Source: Luteimonas arsenica (lineage in GTDB: Bacteria > Pseudomonadota > Gammaproteobacteria > Xanthomonadales > Xanthomonadaceae). Taken from it: a stretch of DNA of 64,000 nucleotides. Shown here piece after piece: positions 43,493 to 54,980 of the stretch. The notes beneath the pieces are model-generated. The model was not told where the DNA came from. It did not search any database and saw nothing but the letters and a program-made list of their open reading frames with translations. How positions within the stretch are numbered: the stretch's first letter is position 1; every line of letters starts with the position of its first letter. The position numbers were made by a program, and so were the translations under genes. The DNA is taken from positions 62,001-126,000 of the forward strand of contig NZ_SJRW01000002.1 of NCBI RefSeq assembly GCF_004352825.1, in the 5' to 3' direction.

Positions 43493-46400
43493 TCAGCGCT
43501 CGTGCCGGTAGTTGATCGAGCCGCGGCTCTCCAGCGTGCTCGATTCGATTTCGACGTCGAAGCCCTTGCGCAGCAGGTATTTCAGCGTCAGCACCTGGCC
43601 GGTGCCCAGCAGCGAGACGCCGAAGCCGACGTACAGCCGCGGTGACAGCTGCTTGCCGATGCCGAGCACGCTGCCGCCCAGGGTGCGCGACTGGCTCACG
43701 CCGGCGTCGTCCAGACCGATCTGCTTGCCCAGCTGCCCGGCCAGCAGGCTGCCGCCGGCGTTGAGCGCGGCCGAGGCGGCGTCGAGGTCGCTGGCCTGGC
43801 TGCCGCTCAGGCTCGACAGCGGCCGGCCCAGGGCGAGGTAGGCCAGGGCCTCGGATTCGTCGCTGGCGGGGTCGGTCCAGACCCGCGCGCGCGGCGCCGA
43901 GGCGCGCCCGCTGACGTCGATGCCGGCGGTGACGCTGTCGACCTTGCGCTCGGCGCGGATGTCGAGCACCGGGTCGGAGACCGGCGTGTTCGACCACGAC
44001 AGCCGGCCACGGGAAATCACAAGCTCCTGGCCGTAGGCCTCGTAGCGCCCGGCGACCTCGAGCAGGCCGGTGCCTGTCATCTCCCGGCCTGCGCGCGAGC
44101 GCACGCGCAACTCGCCGGTGAGGTCGCCCTCCAGGCCGAAGCCGTTGAGGTGGACGTCGTCGCCCATGGCGAGGGTGAGGTCGAGTTCCATCGGCGTTGC
44201 CGGGCCGTCGTCGGGCTTCACCGGATCCAGCACCACCACGTCGGGCGAGGTCGAAACGCCGTCGCTCAGGCGCTCCAGGTCCATGCGCGCGCTGGCCACC
44301 AGCACGCGGCCGCTGACCTGCAGCGGCCGTGCCGCCGCGTAGTTGACCTCGAGGTCGGGGCTGGCGACCGCGTGCAGGTCGCGGGTGTCGGACACCAGCA
44401 CCTTGTCGCCGCTGATCCGCAGCTGCAGTGGCGTGCCCTCGCTGCGCCAGCCGAGACTGCCGTCGATCGCCAGCCGGCCCTCGCCGCCGGTGCCGAGGCT
44501 GCCGCTGATGCGCGCGTTGCCGTCGGGCAGCGCGTCCAGGCTGGCCTGGCCGTCGACGATCGCGATCGCCAGCGAGGGGATCTCGGCGGCGAAGGCGCTG
44601 AGCCTGGCATGGCCGCCGAGCAGCGGCTCGGCGCGGGTGCCGGCCAGCTGGATGTCGGCGTCAAGCTGGCCGGTGGGCGAGACGATGTCGGGCGAGAACA
44701 GCTCCAGCCAGGTCAGCTCGCTGGTGGCGGCGGTGATGTTGCCGTCCAGCGGCGCGTAGGCGTCCCAGCCGGTGCGCAGGCGGGCGTCGATGCGGCCGTT
44801 GCCGTTGAAGCCCAGGCCCACGGTGGCGTCGATGCGGTTGGCGTCGAAGCTCGATTCCAGCGCCAGGCCGCTGTAGGAGACCACGTCGCGGCGCGAGCGC
44901 GCGCTGGCGCGCAGGGCGCCGCTGGCCGAGCTGGCGTTGACGTGGCCCTGCCAGGCGTTGCCCGAGGGGCGCAGGCGGGCGTCGATGTCGATGCTGCCGT
45001 CGAGGAACCAGGGGCGGCCGCTCTCCTGCTCCGGCAGGTAGGGCGTGGCCAGGGCCAGCGGCAGGCCGCGGCCGTCGACTTCCAGCCCCTGCCGCGGCCA
45101 GTCGGCGCTGGCGCAGAGCTGGCCGCCGACGCTGGAGGCCAGGCAGGCCGGGGACAGGGTGAAGGCCGCGCTGCCGGTCTGCACGAAGGCCGCGGGGGCT
45201 TCCAGGCGCCAGGAGGCACCGGTCGCGGGCGCCGCCTGCAGGCTGTCCAGCGCACCCCGCCAGAGGCCGTTGGCGCTGCGGCGCGCGCTGCCGGACAGCG
45301 AGGCGTTGCCGATCTCGCCTTGGGCGTCGGCGTCGAACTGCAGGTCCTCCATCGCACCGCGCGCGCGCACGGCCAGCGTGTCCAGCGCGACGCCGGCCTG
45401 CACGCCGCGGGCGTCGAGGCCGAGCTCGCCGCTGCCGCCGCGCCAGGGCAGGCGGCCGTCCAGGTGCAGGCTGTCGGCGACGTAGTCGCCGTAGCGCAGG
45501 CCGCTGCCATCGAGGTTGGCGCGGAGGTCGGGGCTGTCGCGGCCGCCGGTGACTTCGACCGTGCCGTCCAGGCGTCCGGCGGCGCCGGGCAGGAGGTCGT
45601 CCAGGCGCAGTGGCGACAGCGAGGCCTCGATGTCCAGGCGGTCGTCGACGCGGCCGCGGGCATCGATCCGGCTTGCGCCGATGACCAGCGCCGCCTCGCC
45701 GTCGAAGGCGGCGGCCGCGGCGCTGCCGGCCGCGGCGCCGTGCATGGCGAAGCTGGCCTGGCCCGACAGCCGGCGCCCGCGCAGCTGGCCGCCGAGCCGG
45801 TCGGCATCGACGGTGACTTCGAGTCCGCCGTCGTCGCGGGTGTGGCCGGTGCTGGCCAGGCGGCCGTCGATGGCGCCCTTGAAGTCGGGCGCGAAGTAGC
45901 CGGGGTCGAAGCCGCTCAGGGAGGCGTCGATCTGCCAGCCCAGCGCCGGTGCCCAGGCCACGTGGCCGCTGCCTTCCAGGCGCCCGGTCGGCGTGCGCGC
46001 GACCAGGCTCCGCAGGTCAAGCCGCTCCTGGTTGCCGCGGCCGCGCAGTTCGACCTGGGCGGTGTCGCCATCGCGGCCGAGTTCGGCCTTGCCGACGATG
46101 GCCCAGGCCTGGGCGGTGCCGGCGATGCCGAGGTCGGCGTCGGCGCGCACGGTCGCCGCGGGGTCGGGCGCGCCGCCGTCTTCCGGCGTCGGCGCCCAGG
46201 CCAGGCCGCGGGCGACCACGGCGTAGCGCACGTTGGCGGCCTGCGGATCCTCGAAGTCGCCGCGGCCGGTCACGGTCACGCGGCCTTCCAGCACATCGAC
46301 CACCAGTGGATCGAACTCCAGCACCTGCTCGTGGAGGCTGACCACCGAGGGCTGGATCGTGGCCTGCAGCTCGCCGCGGGCCAGTTCGCCCTGCAGCTCG

Positions 46401-47425
46401 GCGCGGCCGCCCTTGCCTTCGGCCGACAGGTCGAAGGACAGCGGCGTGCCCGGCTCGCCCAGGCCGGCCAGCAGCGCGGGATCCAGCGCCTCGCTCGCGG
46501 CCTTGAAGGTCCAGTCCGGCGCACCCGCGCCGCGCAGCATCAGGCGCGCGCGCACCGGTGCCGGCGCGTGGCCCGACAGCGCCACGTCCAGCGCGGACAC
46601 GTCGCCGCGGGCGACCAGGCCCAGGCGCGGCCGCGTGCTCCCGGCCGGCGCCGGCAGCAGCGCCGAGGCGGTCAGGTCCATGCGGTAGTCGTCGCCAGGC
46701 GCGTAGTCGCCGTGGGCCAGGAACAGGCCGCGGTCGCTGTCCACCACCACGTCGCGCAGCTGCAACTCGCCGCGGCGCGCGTGCAGGCCGCCGCGCACGC
46801 GGGCGATGTCGATCATCGGCTCGCCGCCGCGGAGCACGCGGAAGCCGTCGATCTCGATGATGTCCGCCTGCAGGCCCAGCGGCGGCTCGATCTGCGGCAG
46901 CACTTCCGGCCAGCGCGGCAGCGAGAACGGCTCGCCGTCGTCGGACGGCGGCAGCTCCAGCACCGCGTCTTCCACCTGCGCCGCGTCCAGGCGCAGCAGG
47001 CGACCGAACAGCGGGCGGATCGCCGGGTCGAGGGTGATCCGCTTCGCGCTGAAGCGCAGCGCATTGGGCGAGGCACACTGGCCGTAGGGCACCGGCTGGT
47101 CGTCGACCTCGGGGCAGACCAGCTGCTGGAAGGCGACGTCGTGCAGGGTCAGCGGTCCGGACGCCGGGCCTTCGGCATCGCGCCACTCCAGGGTGGTGCC
47201 CGCGGGCAGGCGCGCCACCACCTGCGACAGCAGGAAGTCGCGGCCGCCGAGCGTGGACAGCAGCCACCAGGCCAGCACCAGCACCAGCGCGCCCAGCGCG
47301 GCCATGCCGATCGCGCTGCGCACCGCCAGCATCCGCGCGCGCGCGCGGCGACGGGCGCGCAGCTCGGCGATCCGCGCCTCGCGCTCCTCGGGGGTCAGGT
47401 CGGGCGTGCGTGCCTTGCGTGCCAT
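43493..47425 (-). CDS. tamB: translocation and assembly module protein TamB
   Basis: The 1310-residue AsmA-like protein spans the periplasm and works with TamA in outer-membrane protein or lipid transport. A basic cytoplasmic start is followed by one signal-anchor helix (about residues 35-57, IGMAALGALVLVLAWWLL), then a long stretch of beta-strand repeats, and at the C-terminus the conserved TamB (DUF490) domain ending TLESRGSINYRHER. The start at 47425 overlaps the tamA stop by one base (TGATG) and gives the usual MARKARTPDL opening; the open frame continuing beyond it into tamA is not coding. The length is normal. Confidence 0.93.
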   Translation of the reverse strand: MARKARTPDLTPEEREARIAELRARRRARARMLAVRSAIGMAALGALVLVLAWWLLSTLGGRDFLLSQVVARLPAGTTLEWRDAEGPASGPLTLHDVAFQQLVCPEVDDQPVPYGQCASPNALRFSAKRITLDPAIRPLFGRLLRLDAAQVEDAVLELPPSDDGEPFSLPRWPEVLPQIEPPLGLQADIIEIDGFRVLRGGEPMIDIARVRGGLHARRGELQLRDVVVDSDRGLFLAHGDYAPGDDYRMDLTASALLPAPAGSTRPRLGLVARGDVSALDVALSGHAPAPVRARLMLRGAGAPDWTFKAASEALDPALLAGLGEPGTPLSFDLSAEGKGGRAELQGELARGELQATIQPSVVSLHEQVLEFDPLVVDVLEGRVTVTGRGDFEDPQAANVRYAVVARGLAWAPTPEDGGAPDPAATVRADADLGIAGTAQAWAIVGKAELGRDGDTAQVELRGRGNQERLDLRSLVARTPTGRLEGSGHVAWAPALGWQIDASLSGFDPGYFAPDFKGAIDGRLASTGHTRDDGGLEVTVDADRLGGQLRGRRLSGQASFAMHGAAAGSAAAAAFDGEAALVIGASRIDARGRVDDRLDIEASLSPLRLDDLLPGAAGRLDGTVEVTGGRDSPDLRANLDGSGLRYGDYVADSLHLDGRLPWRGGSGELGLDARGVQAGVALDTLAVRARGAMEDLQFDADAQGEIGNASLSGSARRSANGLWRGALDSLQAAPATGASWRLEAPAAFVQTGSAAFTLSPACLASSVGGQLCASADWPRQGLEVDGRGLPLALATPYLPEQESGRPWFLDGSIDIDARLRPSGNAWQGHVNASSASGALRASARSRRDVVSYSGLALESSFDANRIDATVGLGFNGNGRIDARLRTGWDAYAPLDGNITAATSELTWLELFSPDIVSPTGQLDADIQLAGTRAEPLLGGHARLSAFAAEIPSLAIAIVDGQASLDALPDGNARISGSLGTGGEGRLAIDGSLGWRSEGTPLQLRISGDKVLVSDTRDLHAVASPDLEVNYAAARPLQVSGRVLVASARMDLERLSDGVSTSPDVVVLDPVKPDDGPATPMELDLTLAMGDDVHLNGFGLEGDLTGELRVRSRAGREMTGTGLLEVAGRYEAYGQELVISRGRLSWSNTPVSDPVLDIRAERKVDSVTAGIDVSGRASAPRARVWTDPASDESEALAYLALGRPLSSLSGSQASDLDAASAALNAGGSLLAGQLGKQIGLDDAGVSQSRTLGGSVLGIGKQLSPRLYVGFGVSLLGTGQVLTLKYLLRKGFDVEIESSTLESRGSINYRHER

Positions 47426-49332
47426 CAGAGGTTGGTGCCGATGTTGAGGTGCAGGGTGAAGGGCGAATCCGGGTCGTCGAGGCCGCGGGCGATGTCCAGC
47501 CGCAGCGGGCCGACCGGCGTCTGCCAGCGCAGGCCGATGCCGACGCCGGTGCGCAGGTCGGGCGAACCGTCGAAGGCGCTGCCGGTATCGACGAAGGCGG
47601 CCATGCCCCAGGGGCCGTCGCCGAAGTAGTGCTCGTACTCTGCGCTGGCGGTAATCACGTGGCGTGCGCCCAGGGCGAAGCCCTTGTCGTCGTCGCCGAC
47701 CACGCGCGGGCCGACCTCGCGCCATTCGTAGCCGCGGATGCTGCCGTCGCCGCCGGCGTAGAAGCGCAGGCTGGGCGGCATGCCGTTCAGGGCGTCGGTC
47801 TCGGTGCGGCCGTATTCGCCGCGCAGGATGAAGCGGTCGCTGTCGCCGACGCCCAGGTACCAGTGCGCGCGGGCGTGGAACTGCAGGAAGCTGGCCTCGG
47901 AGCCCGCGCCCTCGACGCCGCCGCGCAGCAGCAGGCTGCCGCTGTAGCCGCTGCGCGGGAACAGGGTGTCGTCGATGTCGACGTAGGTCGCGCGCAGCGA
48001 GGGGTAGGTGAACGTGGCGTAGCGGTACACCGGCGGCGTGGTGGGGTCGTCGTCGTCCTCGTACTCGTAGGCCCAGCGCTCGCGCAGGGCATGCATCGAG
48101 GCCACCAGGTTGAGGTGCCGGTTGTACTGGCCGCTGCGGCTGGCGGCGAACTCCACGCGCCGGCTGTCGATGTAGTCGGTCTGCTCGTCGGCGGCCTGGA
48201 GGCTGACGGTGTACCAGCCGTCGAGCCAGCGGAAGGCCGGGATCCGGTACTGCAGGGTGAGCATCTTGCGCTTGTCGGCATAGTCGATGTCCCACAGCGC
48301 CTTGTGCCCGCGCCGGTTGACGTAGCGGCGCTGCTGGCCCAGGCGGATACCGGGGCCGCTGTCGGTGCCGTAGCTGATGCCGGCGGTGTAGACGTCGCGC
48401 TTGGCCGGGGTCAGGGTCACGTCCACCGGCACTTCGTGGTCGATCGCGTCTTCGGGACGCGGGGTGATGTCGACGCGGCTGAAGTAGTCCAGCGAATTGA
48501 GCGAGGTGCGCAGGCGGTCGAGGCGGCCCTGATGGTAGTACTCGCCTTCGTTCCAGTAGACCAGGCGCTCAAGCAGGGCGTTGTCCACGACCTCGTGCGG
48601 CGTCTGCACGATGTGAGTCGGGCCCATGTCGTAACGCTCGCCGCTGGTCCACACCAGCTCCATGTCGGCGGCGTGCTCGGCGCGGGTGACCGCGATCCGG
48701 CGCGCGCTGAAGTCGGCGTCGAAGTAACCGCGCTCGGCCAGGCGGCGGCTGACCCGCGCCTTGCTGGCTTCGTAGGTGGGGTGGTGCAGGATCGAGCCTT
48801 CGCGCGGGATGAAATCGTCCAGCTCCTCCTCGAGGTAGGGGTCGTCGCTGCCGTCGCCGATGATCGCGATGTCGGCGCTGCGCACGCGCACCGGTTCGCC
48901 GGGTTCGACCGTGATCACGACCTGCAGCGGTGCCTGGCCGACACCCCGCGCGCGCGCGGCACCGGCCTCGCGCACCACCTCGGCGGTGGCGGCGGCGCTG
49001 TCGGCGGGCGCCTCCGCCGCCTCGGCCGCGGTGTCCAGCACCACCCGGCGTTCGCCGTCGCGCACGCGTTCGACCACGATCCGCGGCGAGTAGTAGCCGA
49101 AGGGTTCCAGCGCCTCGCGGGTCTCGTCGCCGGCCGCGCGCAGCATGTAGGCCAGGCGGCGCCAGGTGACCTCGTCGCCGATGGCATCGACCAGCGAGAG
49201 CGAGGTGCGGACGTTTTCCTCCATCTCGTCGTCAAGGCCGACGACTTCGACCGAGGACACGCTGGCGGCGTGGGTGCCGCCAGCGAAGGCGAGAAGGAGC
49301 AGGGCGGCTGCGACACGGGGGAGGGCTGGCAT
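47425..49332 (-). CDS. tamA: translocation and assembly module protein TamA
   Basis: This 635-residue Omp85-family protein has a signal peptide (LLLAFAGGTHA), three POTRA-type domains in the first 300 residues (VSSVEVVGLDDEMEENVRTSL and later RGYFDADF) and a C-terminal 16-strand barrel with the conserved GDGSIRGYEWREVGPR loop, the VRGF/Y-type lid-lock motif. It sits in the outer membrane, partner of TamB. An Ala/Glu-rich insertion (TAAEAAEAPADSAAATAEVV) lies between the first and second POTRA domains. A TATCCT hexamer six bases before its ATG points to a leaderless mRNA for the pair. Confidence 0.95.
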   Translation of the reverse strand: MPALPRVAAALLLLAFAGGTHAASVSSVEVVGLDDEMEENVRTSLSLVDAIGDEVTWRRLAYMLRAAGDETREALEPFGYYSPRIVVERVRDGERRVVLDTAAEAAEAPADSAAATAEVVREAGAARARGVGQAPLQVVITVEPGEPVRVRSADIAIIGDGSDDPYLEEELDDFIPREGSILHHPTYEASKARVSRRLAERGYFDADFSARRIAVTRAEHAADMELVWTSGERYDMGPTHIVQTPHEVVDNALLERLVYWNEGEYYHQGRLDRLRTSLNSLDYFSRVDITPRPEDAIDHEVPVDVTLTPAKRDVYTAGISYGTDSGPGIRLGQQRRYVNRRGHKALWDIDYADKRKMLTLQYRIPAFRWLDGWYTVSLQAADEQTDYIDSRRVEFAASRSGQYNRHLNLVASMHALRERWAYEYEDDDDPTTPPVYRYATFTYPSLRATYVDIDDTLFPRSGYSGSLLLRGGVEGAGSEASFLQFHARAHWYLGVGDSDRFILRGEYGRTETDALNGMPPSLRFYAGGDGSIRGYEWREVGPRVVGDDDKGFALGARHVITASAEYEHYFGDGPWGMAAFVDTGSAFDGSPDLRTGVGIGLRWQTPVGPLRLDIARGLDDPDSPFTLHLNIGTNL

Positions 49333-49338
49333 CGGGGC

Positions 49339-49344
49339 AGGATA
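49339..49344 (-). promoter_or_regulatory. -10 hexamer TATCCT, leaderless tamA
   Basis: TATCCT, GCCCCG, then the ATG at 49332, with no ribosome binding site. Confidence 0.6.
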
Positions 49345-49418
49345 CCGGTGACGTGTCGATGATCCATTAATGCCGACGCAGCGGCCTTCTTCCCCTCAGG
49401 GCGGGGGAAGCGGCATCC

Positions 49419-51527
49419 TCAGGCCGAAAGCTGCCCCAACTCCGCGACGCCGCCCAGGCGCCTGGCCAGCCGCTGCAGCAGGGCGAGGCGGTTGTTGCGC
49501 AGCGCCGGATCTTCGGCGTTGACCATCACCGCGTCGAAGAAGGCATCGACCTCCGGGCGCAGGCGCGCCAGACGCGCGAGCGCCGCCACGTAGTCGCCGC
49601 CGTCCAGCGCCGGGCCGGCCTCGGCCCAGGCCGCCTCGACGGCGGACGCCAGCGCCTGCTCGGCGGGTTCGACCAGCAGCGCCGCATCGACCTCGTCGGC
49701 CACCGTGTCGTCGGCCTTGCGCAGGATGTTGCGGATGCGCTTGTCGGCGGAGGCCAGGGCCTCGGCCTCGGGCAGCTTCGCGAAGCTTGCGATGGCCTCG
49801 ATGCGGCGGTCGAAGTCGCTCAGCGAGGCCGGGCGCAGCGCGGCCACGGCGCTGAAGTGCTGCGCCGGGACGCCGCGCTCGGCGTAGTAGCCGCGCAGGC
49901 GGTCGAGGACGAAGTCGTAGAGTTCGCCGGCCAGTGCGGCGGCGTCCACAGGTCGCGCGGCGTCGGGCAGGGCCGCGACCGCGGTGGCCAGCGCCGCCGG
50001 CAGGTCGAGCGCCATCCCGCCTTCGATGACCGTGCGCGCCAGGCCCAGCGCGGCGCGGCGCAGGGCGAAGGGATCCTTGTTGCCGGTGGGCTTCAGCCCC
50101 GCGGCGAAGCCGCCGGCCAGCGTGTCCACGCGCTCGGCCACGGCCAGCAGCCGGCCCAGCGGCGAGGGCGCGATGGCGTCGCCGGCGCCGCGCGGCTGCC
50201 AGGCCTCGTCGAGCGCGCTGGCCAGGGCCTCGCGGTCGTCGTGCGCCAGGTCGGCCAGGGCCGGGTCCTGGATCGCGTAGTAGCGGCCGGCGATGCCCTG
50301 CAGCTCGGGGAACTCGTTGACCATGCGCGACTGCAGGTCGGCCTTGGACAGCAGCGCGGCCTGGCGCGCCAGCGCCGGTTCGACGCCGGCCGCCGGTGCC
50401 AGCGCTTCGGCCAGCCTCGCCACGCGCGCGACCTTGTCGGCCACGCTGCCCAGCTTTGCCTGCCAGGTCACCGTGGCCAGGCCTTCGTTCATCGCCGAAA
50501 GCCCCTGCTTCATGTCCTCGACGAAGAAGAACTTGGCGTCGGCGAAGCGCGGGCGGATCACGCGCTCGTAGCCCTTGCGCACCTCGGCCTCGTCGCGGGA
50601 GACGATGTTGGCCACGCCGATGAAGCGTTCGGTGAGCCGCCCCTCGGCATCGAGCACCGGGAAGAACTTCTGGTTGGCTTCCATGGTCGCCACCAGGGCC
50701 TCCTGCGGCACCGCGAGGAACTCCGTCTCGAACGAGCAGGCGACCGCCACCGGCCACTCCACCAGGCACTCCACTTGGGCGAGGTTGCCGGCGTCGATGC
50801 GGGCCACGCCGCCGCCGGCGCTGGCCGCGGCCTGCACGCCTTCGACGATCGCGTCGCGGCGCTCGTCCGGATCCACCAGCACCTTCGCCGCGCGCAGGGC
50901 GTCGACGTAGTCGCCGGGGCCGCCGATCCACACCGGCTTGTCGTGCATGAAGCGGTGGCCGCGGCTCATGCGGTCGGACGTGATGCCGAAGGCGCTCGCC
51001 GGCACCACGTCCTCGCCCAGCAGCGCGACCAGCCAATGCACCGGCCGCGCGAACGCGTGTGCGTGGGCGCCCCAGCGCATCGGCTTGGGGATCGGCATCG
51101 CGGTGATGGCCTCGTCGACCACCGCCTGCAGCAGGTCGCGGGTGGCCGCGCCGGGCGTGACCGAGCGGTGCACGAAGCGCTCGCCCTTCTGGTCGCTGGT
51201 GCGTTCCAGCGCGGTCCATTCGACGCCGGCCTTCTGCGCGAAGCCCTGCAGGGCGCGCGTGGGCTGGCCCTCGGCGTCAAGCGCGATGTTGAGGTAGGGG
51301 CCGAGGACTTCGGAGGCCTGCTCGGGCTGGGTGGTGGCGACGTCCTCCAGCAGCACCGCCAGCCGGCGCGGCGTGTACAGCGGGCGGGCGCCTTCGGCGA
51401 AGGCCACGCCGCGGCGCGACAGCGCGCCCTGCACGCCGTCGAGGAAAGCGCGGGCCAGGCCCGGCAGGGCGTTGACCGGGAGCTCGTCGGTGCCCAGTTC
51501 GATCAGCAGGGGGAGGTGTTCGCTCAT
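49419..51527 (-). CDS. glyS: glycyl-tRNA synthetase, beta subunit
   Basis: The 702-residue subunit of the tetrameric bacterial GlyRS starts with the family signature [22 protein letters not shown]. Later blocks are [54 protein letters not shown] and FIGVANI. The C-terminal part has the HD-like and anticodon-binding regions. It begins four bases after glyQ and the two form an operon. It is essential for charging tRNA-Gly in species that lack the alpha2 enzyme. Confidence 0.98.
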   Translation of the reverse strand: MSEHLPLLIELGTDELPVNALPGLARAFLDGVQGALSRRGVAFAEGARPLYTPRRLAVLLEDVATTQPEQASEVLGPYLNIALDAEGQPTRALQGFAQKAGVEWTALERTSDQKGERFVHRSVTPGAATRDLLQAVVDEAITAMPIPKPMRWGAHAHAFARPVHWLVALLGEDVVPASAFGITSDRMSRGHRFMHDKPVWIGGPGDYVDALRAAKVLVDPDERRDAIVEGVQAAASAGGGVARIDAGNLAQVECLVEWPVAVACSFETEFLAVPQEALVATMEANQKFFPVLDAEGRLTERFIGVANIVSRDEAEVRKGYERVIRPRFADAKFFFVEDMKQGLSAMNEGLATVTWQAKLGSVADKVARVARLAEALAPAAGVEPALARQAALLSKADLQSRMVNEFPELQGIAGRYYAIQDPALADLAHDDREALASALDEAWQPRGAGDAIAPSPLGRLLAVAERVDTLAGGFAAGLKPTGNKDPFALRRAALGLARTVIEGGMALDLPAALATAVAALPDAARPVDAAALAGELYDFVLDRLRGYYAERGVPAQHFSAVAALRPASLSDFDRRIEAIASFAKLPEAEALASADKRIRNILRKADDTVADEVDAALLVEPAEQALASAVEAAWAEAGPALDGGDYVAALARLARLRPEVDAFFDAVMVNAEDPALRNNRLALLQRLARRLGGVAELGQLSA

Positions 51528-51531
51528 GGGG

Positions 51532-52443
<912 letters not shown>

Positions 52444-52494
52444 GCGTGCTCCGGGCCGGCGCGGCGGCCGCGCCGCCATGAATGGGGACGCGCT

Positions 52495-52500
52495 AGTATA
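52495..52500 (-). promoter_or_regulatory. glyQS -10 hexamer TATACT
   Basis: TATACT on the minus strand, five of six consensus bases. It would give a leader of about 45 nt. No -35 TTGACA match is evident upstream. The rest of the 111-base divergent region is GC-rich. Confidence 0.5.
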
Positions 52501-52554
52501 CCGGCCACGTCCGCGCGGCCCGCGCGGCGGCGGTGCCCCTTCCCGGTGTCGTGC

Positions 52555-53283
52555 ATGAGTCGAAAACACCTTCCGTTCCTGGTCCTGGAGACCGGGAAGC
52601 CCGTCCCCGGCATGCGCCGCCACGGGCGTTTTCCCCACTGGATCCGCACCGCCGCCGGCCTCGCGCGCGGTGAGATAGACGTGGTCGACGTGCAGTCCGG
52701 CGAAGCGCTGCCCGTGCATCGCGGCCATGCCGGGATCCTGGTCACCGGCTCCGGCGCCATGGTCAGCGACCGCGAGCCCTGGAGCGAGCGCAGCGCCGAC
52801 TGGCTGCGCGATGCCGTCCACGACGGTGCCTCGGTGTTCGGTATCTGCTACGGCCACCAGCTGCTGGCGCACGCGCTCGGCGGCGAAGTCGCGGACAACC
52901 CGCGCGGCATCGAGATGGGCACGATCGGCCTGGACCTGCTCGACGACGCGGCCGGGGATCCGCTGTTCAGCGGCCTGCCGGCGCGCATCCAGGCCCAGGC
53001 CACCCACGTGCAGAGCGTGCTGCGGCCGCCGGCGGGGGCGACCGTGCTCGCCACCTCGCCGCTCGATGACTGCCATGCCTTCCGCTGGGGCGAGTCCGCC
53101 TGGGGCGTGCAGTTCCATCCCGAGTTCAGCGCAGGCCACATGCGCGGCTACGTCGCCGCGCGCCGCGAGCGGCTGGCGGCTGGCGGCCACGACCCCGACG
53201 CGATCCACGCCGCGGTGCGCGCGGCCCCGGAGGCGCGTCGCGTGCTGCGCCGCTTCGTGCGCCGCGCCCGACGTCACGCCTGA
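52555..53283 (+). CDS. class I glutamine amidotransferase (GMP synthase-like)
   Basis: The 242-residue stand-alone GATase has the nucleophile Cys98 in [17 protein letters not shown] and the His-Glu pair in [12 protein letters not shown]. It opens with a GMP-synthase-like segment ([26 protein letters not shown]). Without an attached synthase domain it may supply ammonia to another enzyme or hydrolyse a gamma-glutamyl compound. It is divergent from glyQS. The partner is unknown and the substrate is not predictable from the sequence. Confidence 0.88.
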   Translation: MSRKHLPFLVLETGKPVPGMRRHGRFPHWIRTAAGLARGEIDVVDVQSGEALPVHRGHAGILVTGSGAMVSDREPWSERSADWLRDAVHDGASVFGICYGHQLLAHALGGEVADNPRGIEMGTIGLDLLDDAAGDPLFSGLPARIQAQATHVQSVLRPPAGATVLATSPLDDCHAFRWGESAWGVQFHPEFSAGHMRGYVAARRERLAAGGHDPDAIHAAVRAAPEARRVLRRFVRRARRHA

Positions 53284-53351
53284 GGCCATCAGTTAGGATG
53301 GCGGTGGGTGGCACGAGGCCATCCGCCAACAAATTCTTCCGGGGACACGGG

Positions 53352-54248
53352 ATGACTACTCGCACGATGGGGCCGGCTTCGGGCTGGCGCTGGCTGATGA
53401 ACGCGGTGAACCTGGGCGGGAGCAACCCCAAGGCGATCTTCGGTGGTGCGGCGCTGATCGTGCTGCTGGTGTTCGTGGCCGCGGTGGTGCTCAGCGTCGC
53501 CGCGGCCGTGCTTGCCCCCACCGGGGCGGGCCCGGCGCAGTTGCTGCTCAGCCTGCTGATCACGGCCCCGTTGCTGGTGCTGATGGCCGGCCTGCTGGTC
53601 GGCTATCTGCGCCTGATCGACGCGGTGGAGAACGGCCGGCCCGCCGCCCCGACCCAGGTGCTTTCGGGCTTCTCCGACCGCGGCGCCTGGCTGCGCGCGA
53701 TGGGGCTGCTGCTGGTGCTGGCCGTGCTCCAGTACGTGCTGATCGGCGGCGCGGTGATGCTGGTCGCGCCGGAGGCGGGTCGCTGGTACGTCGAGAACAT
53801 GTCCGCCACCGAGCCGGCCGCGCTGCCGCCGGGCTTCGGGCGCGCCTTCGCCGTGGCGATGGTCGTGGGCGTGCTGGTCTACGCCGCCCAGGCCATCGGC
53901 CTGGGCCAGGTCGCGCTGCGCGGCCGCGGGGTCGGCCAGGCGCTGGCCGACGGCGCCACGGGTGCCATCCGCAACGTGCTGCCGCTGGTGGTGCTGATGC
54001 TGCTGGGCCTGGTGGCGATGTTCGTGATCGGCATCGTGGTCGGCCTGCTGGCGATGCTGTTCGCCGCGTTCGGCAGCGGCAGCGGCGTCGTGATGGTGCT
54101 GGCGATCGTCATCGGCGTGCCGCTGTACCTGGCCCTGGTGCTGGCGATGATCGTGGTCAGCTTCGGCGTGATGTACGCCATGTGGCGCGACATCTGCGGT
54201 GACGCCGGCGGCGATGCACCGCGTGGCCACGACCACGTCGCGGCCTGA
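53352..54248 (+). CDS. multi-pass membrane protein, BPSS1780-like
   Basis: The 298-residue protein has six hydrophobic helices; the first 30 residues (GWRWLMNAVNLGGSNPKAIFGGA) and the block VGYLRLIDAVENGRPAAPTQVLSGF resemble the BPSS1780 family of membrane proteins of unknown function. The C-terminus ends with a His/Asp-rich tail (GDAGGDAPRGHDHV). A GGGGACACGGG element precedes the ATG. It is convergent with the RDD gene of the tat cluster. Nothing indicates a transported substrate. Confidence 0.75.
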   Translation: MTTRTMGPASGWRWLMNAVNLGGSNPKAIFGGAALIVLLVFVAAVVLSVAAAVLAPTGAGPAQLLLSLLITAPLLVLMAGLLVGYLRLIDAVENGRPAAPTQVLSGFSDRGAWLRAMGLLLVLAVLQYVLIGGAVMLVAPEAGRWYVENMSATEPAALPPGFGRAFAVAMVVGVLVYAAQAIGLGQVALRGRGVGQALADGATGAIRNVLPLVVLMLLGLVAMFVIGIVVGLLAMLFAAFGSGSGVVMVLAIVIGVPLYLALVLAMIVVSFGVMYAMWRDICGDAGGDAPRGHDHVAA

Positions 54249-54263
54249 GGCCGCGGCTCAGGC

Positions 54264-54980
54264 TCAGCCCCAGAGCGCGCGCTCCAGCGCCACCTGCAGG
54301 CCGGCGGCGAGCACCGCGCTGGTCCAGGCGGTGGCGTAGAGCGCCGCCGCCGCCACCGCCGCCAACCAAGCGGTCGCCCACGCCGGCATCCGCGCCGGCG
54401 CGGATGCATCGAGCACCACCCGCGTGCCGCTGATCCGGTCGTGCAGCGCGGCGAAGGCGGGCGGCATCGCCGCCATCAGGTGGCCGATGTTGAGGCTCAG
54501 CCACGACAGGCTGCCGGCCAGGAAGCGCAGCAGCACCCGGCCCGTGCCCGCGATGCCGCCATCGGCCGCCACCACCCGCAGGCCGAGCGCGCGCTTGCCG
54601 GGCGTGGCCCGCAGCCGGGAGCGCTCGAAGCCCACGCACCAGGCCAGGAACAGCGCCACGAACACCGCCAGCGGCGGCCCGCACAGCGCGAACAGCGCGG
54701 ACTGCAGCCCGCCGGCGGCCGCGCGCAGCGCGGCATCGTGCATCGCGGCGCGCACCGTCGCCATCAGGGTGGCGACGCCGGCCATGTCGCCGGCGTCGGC
54801 GGCCAGCAGCGTCCCGGCCATGCGCTGCGCCGCGGCATCGGCCAGCGCCGCCCAGGCCGAGGCCGCCGCCGTGCCCGCGGCCCGCAGCTGGTTCCAGCAC
54901 AGCGCCAGCGCCACCAGCAGCACCGGCAGCACATCCAGCGACCAGGCCGCGCCGCGCCGCCAGAAGCCGGCGGGGCGCAT
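54264..54980 (-). CDS. RDD-family membrane protein
   Basis: The 238-residue protein starts with the RDD signature region (MRPAGFWRRGAAWSLDVLPVLLVALAL), has four or five hydrophobic helices and the later conserved stretch RATPGKRALGLRVV, then FAALHDRISGTRVV, typical of the RDD family. Members are of unknown or Na+/H+ antiport function. It overlaps the tatC stop by one base and so is the last gene of the tat operon. No role in Tat export is known. A long Ala-rich periplasmic loop (AAGTAAASAWAALADAAAQ) is unusual. Confidence 0.82.
   Translation of the reverse strand: MRPAGFWRRGAAWSLDVLPVLLVALALCWNQLRAAGTAAASAWAALADAAAQRMAGTLLAADAGDMAGVATLMATVRAAMHDAALRAAAGGLQSALFALCGPPLAVFVALFLAWCVGFERSRLRATPGKRALGLRVVAADGGIAGTGRVLLRFLAGSLSWLSLNIGHLMAAMPPAFAALHDRISGTRVVLDASAPARMPAWATAWLAAVAAAALYATAWTSAVLAAGLQVALERALWG

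Noticed and set aside
47426-48295. TamB start far upstream within tamA
   Set aside because: The added residues are the wrong frame of tamA; the ATG at 47425 overlaps the tamA stop and gives the expected TamB N-terminus.
49396-51219. Minus-strand frame of about 600 codons inside glyS
   Set aside because: It is Arg/Gly/Ala-only sequence in another frame of glyS.
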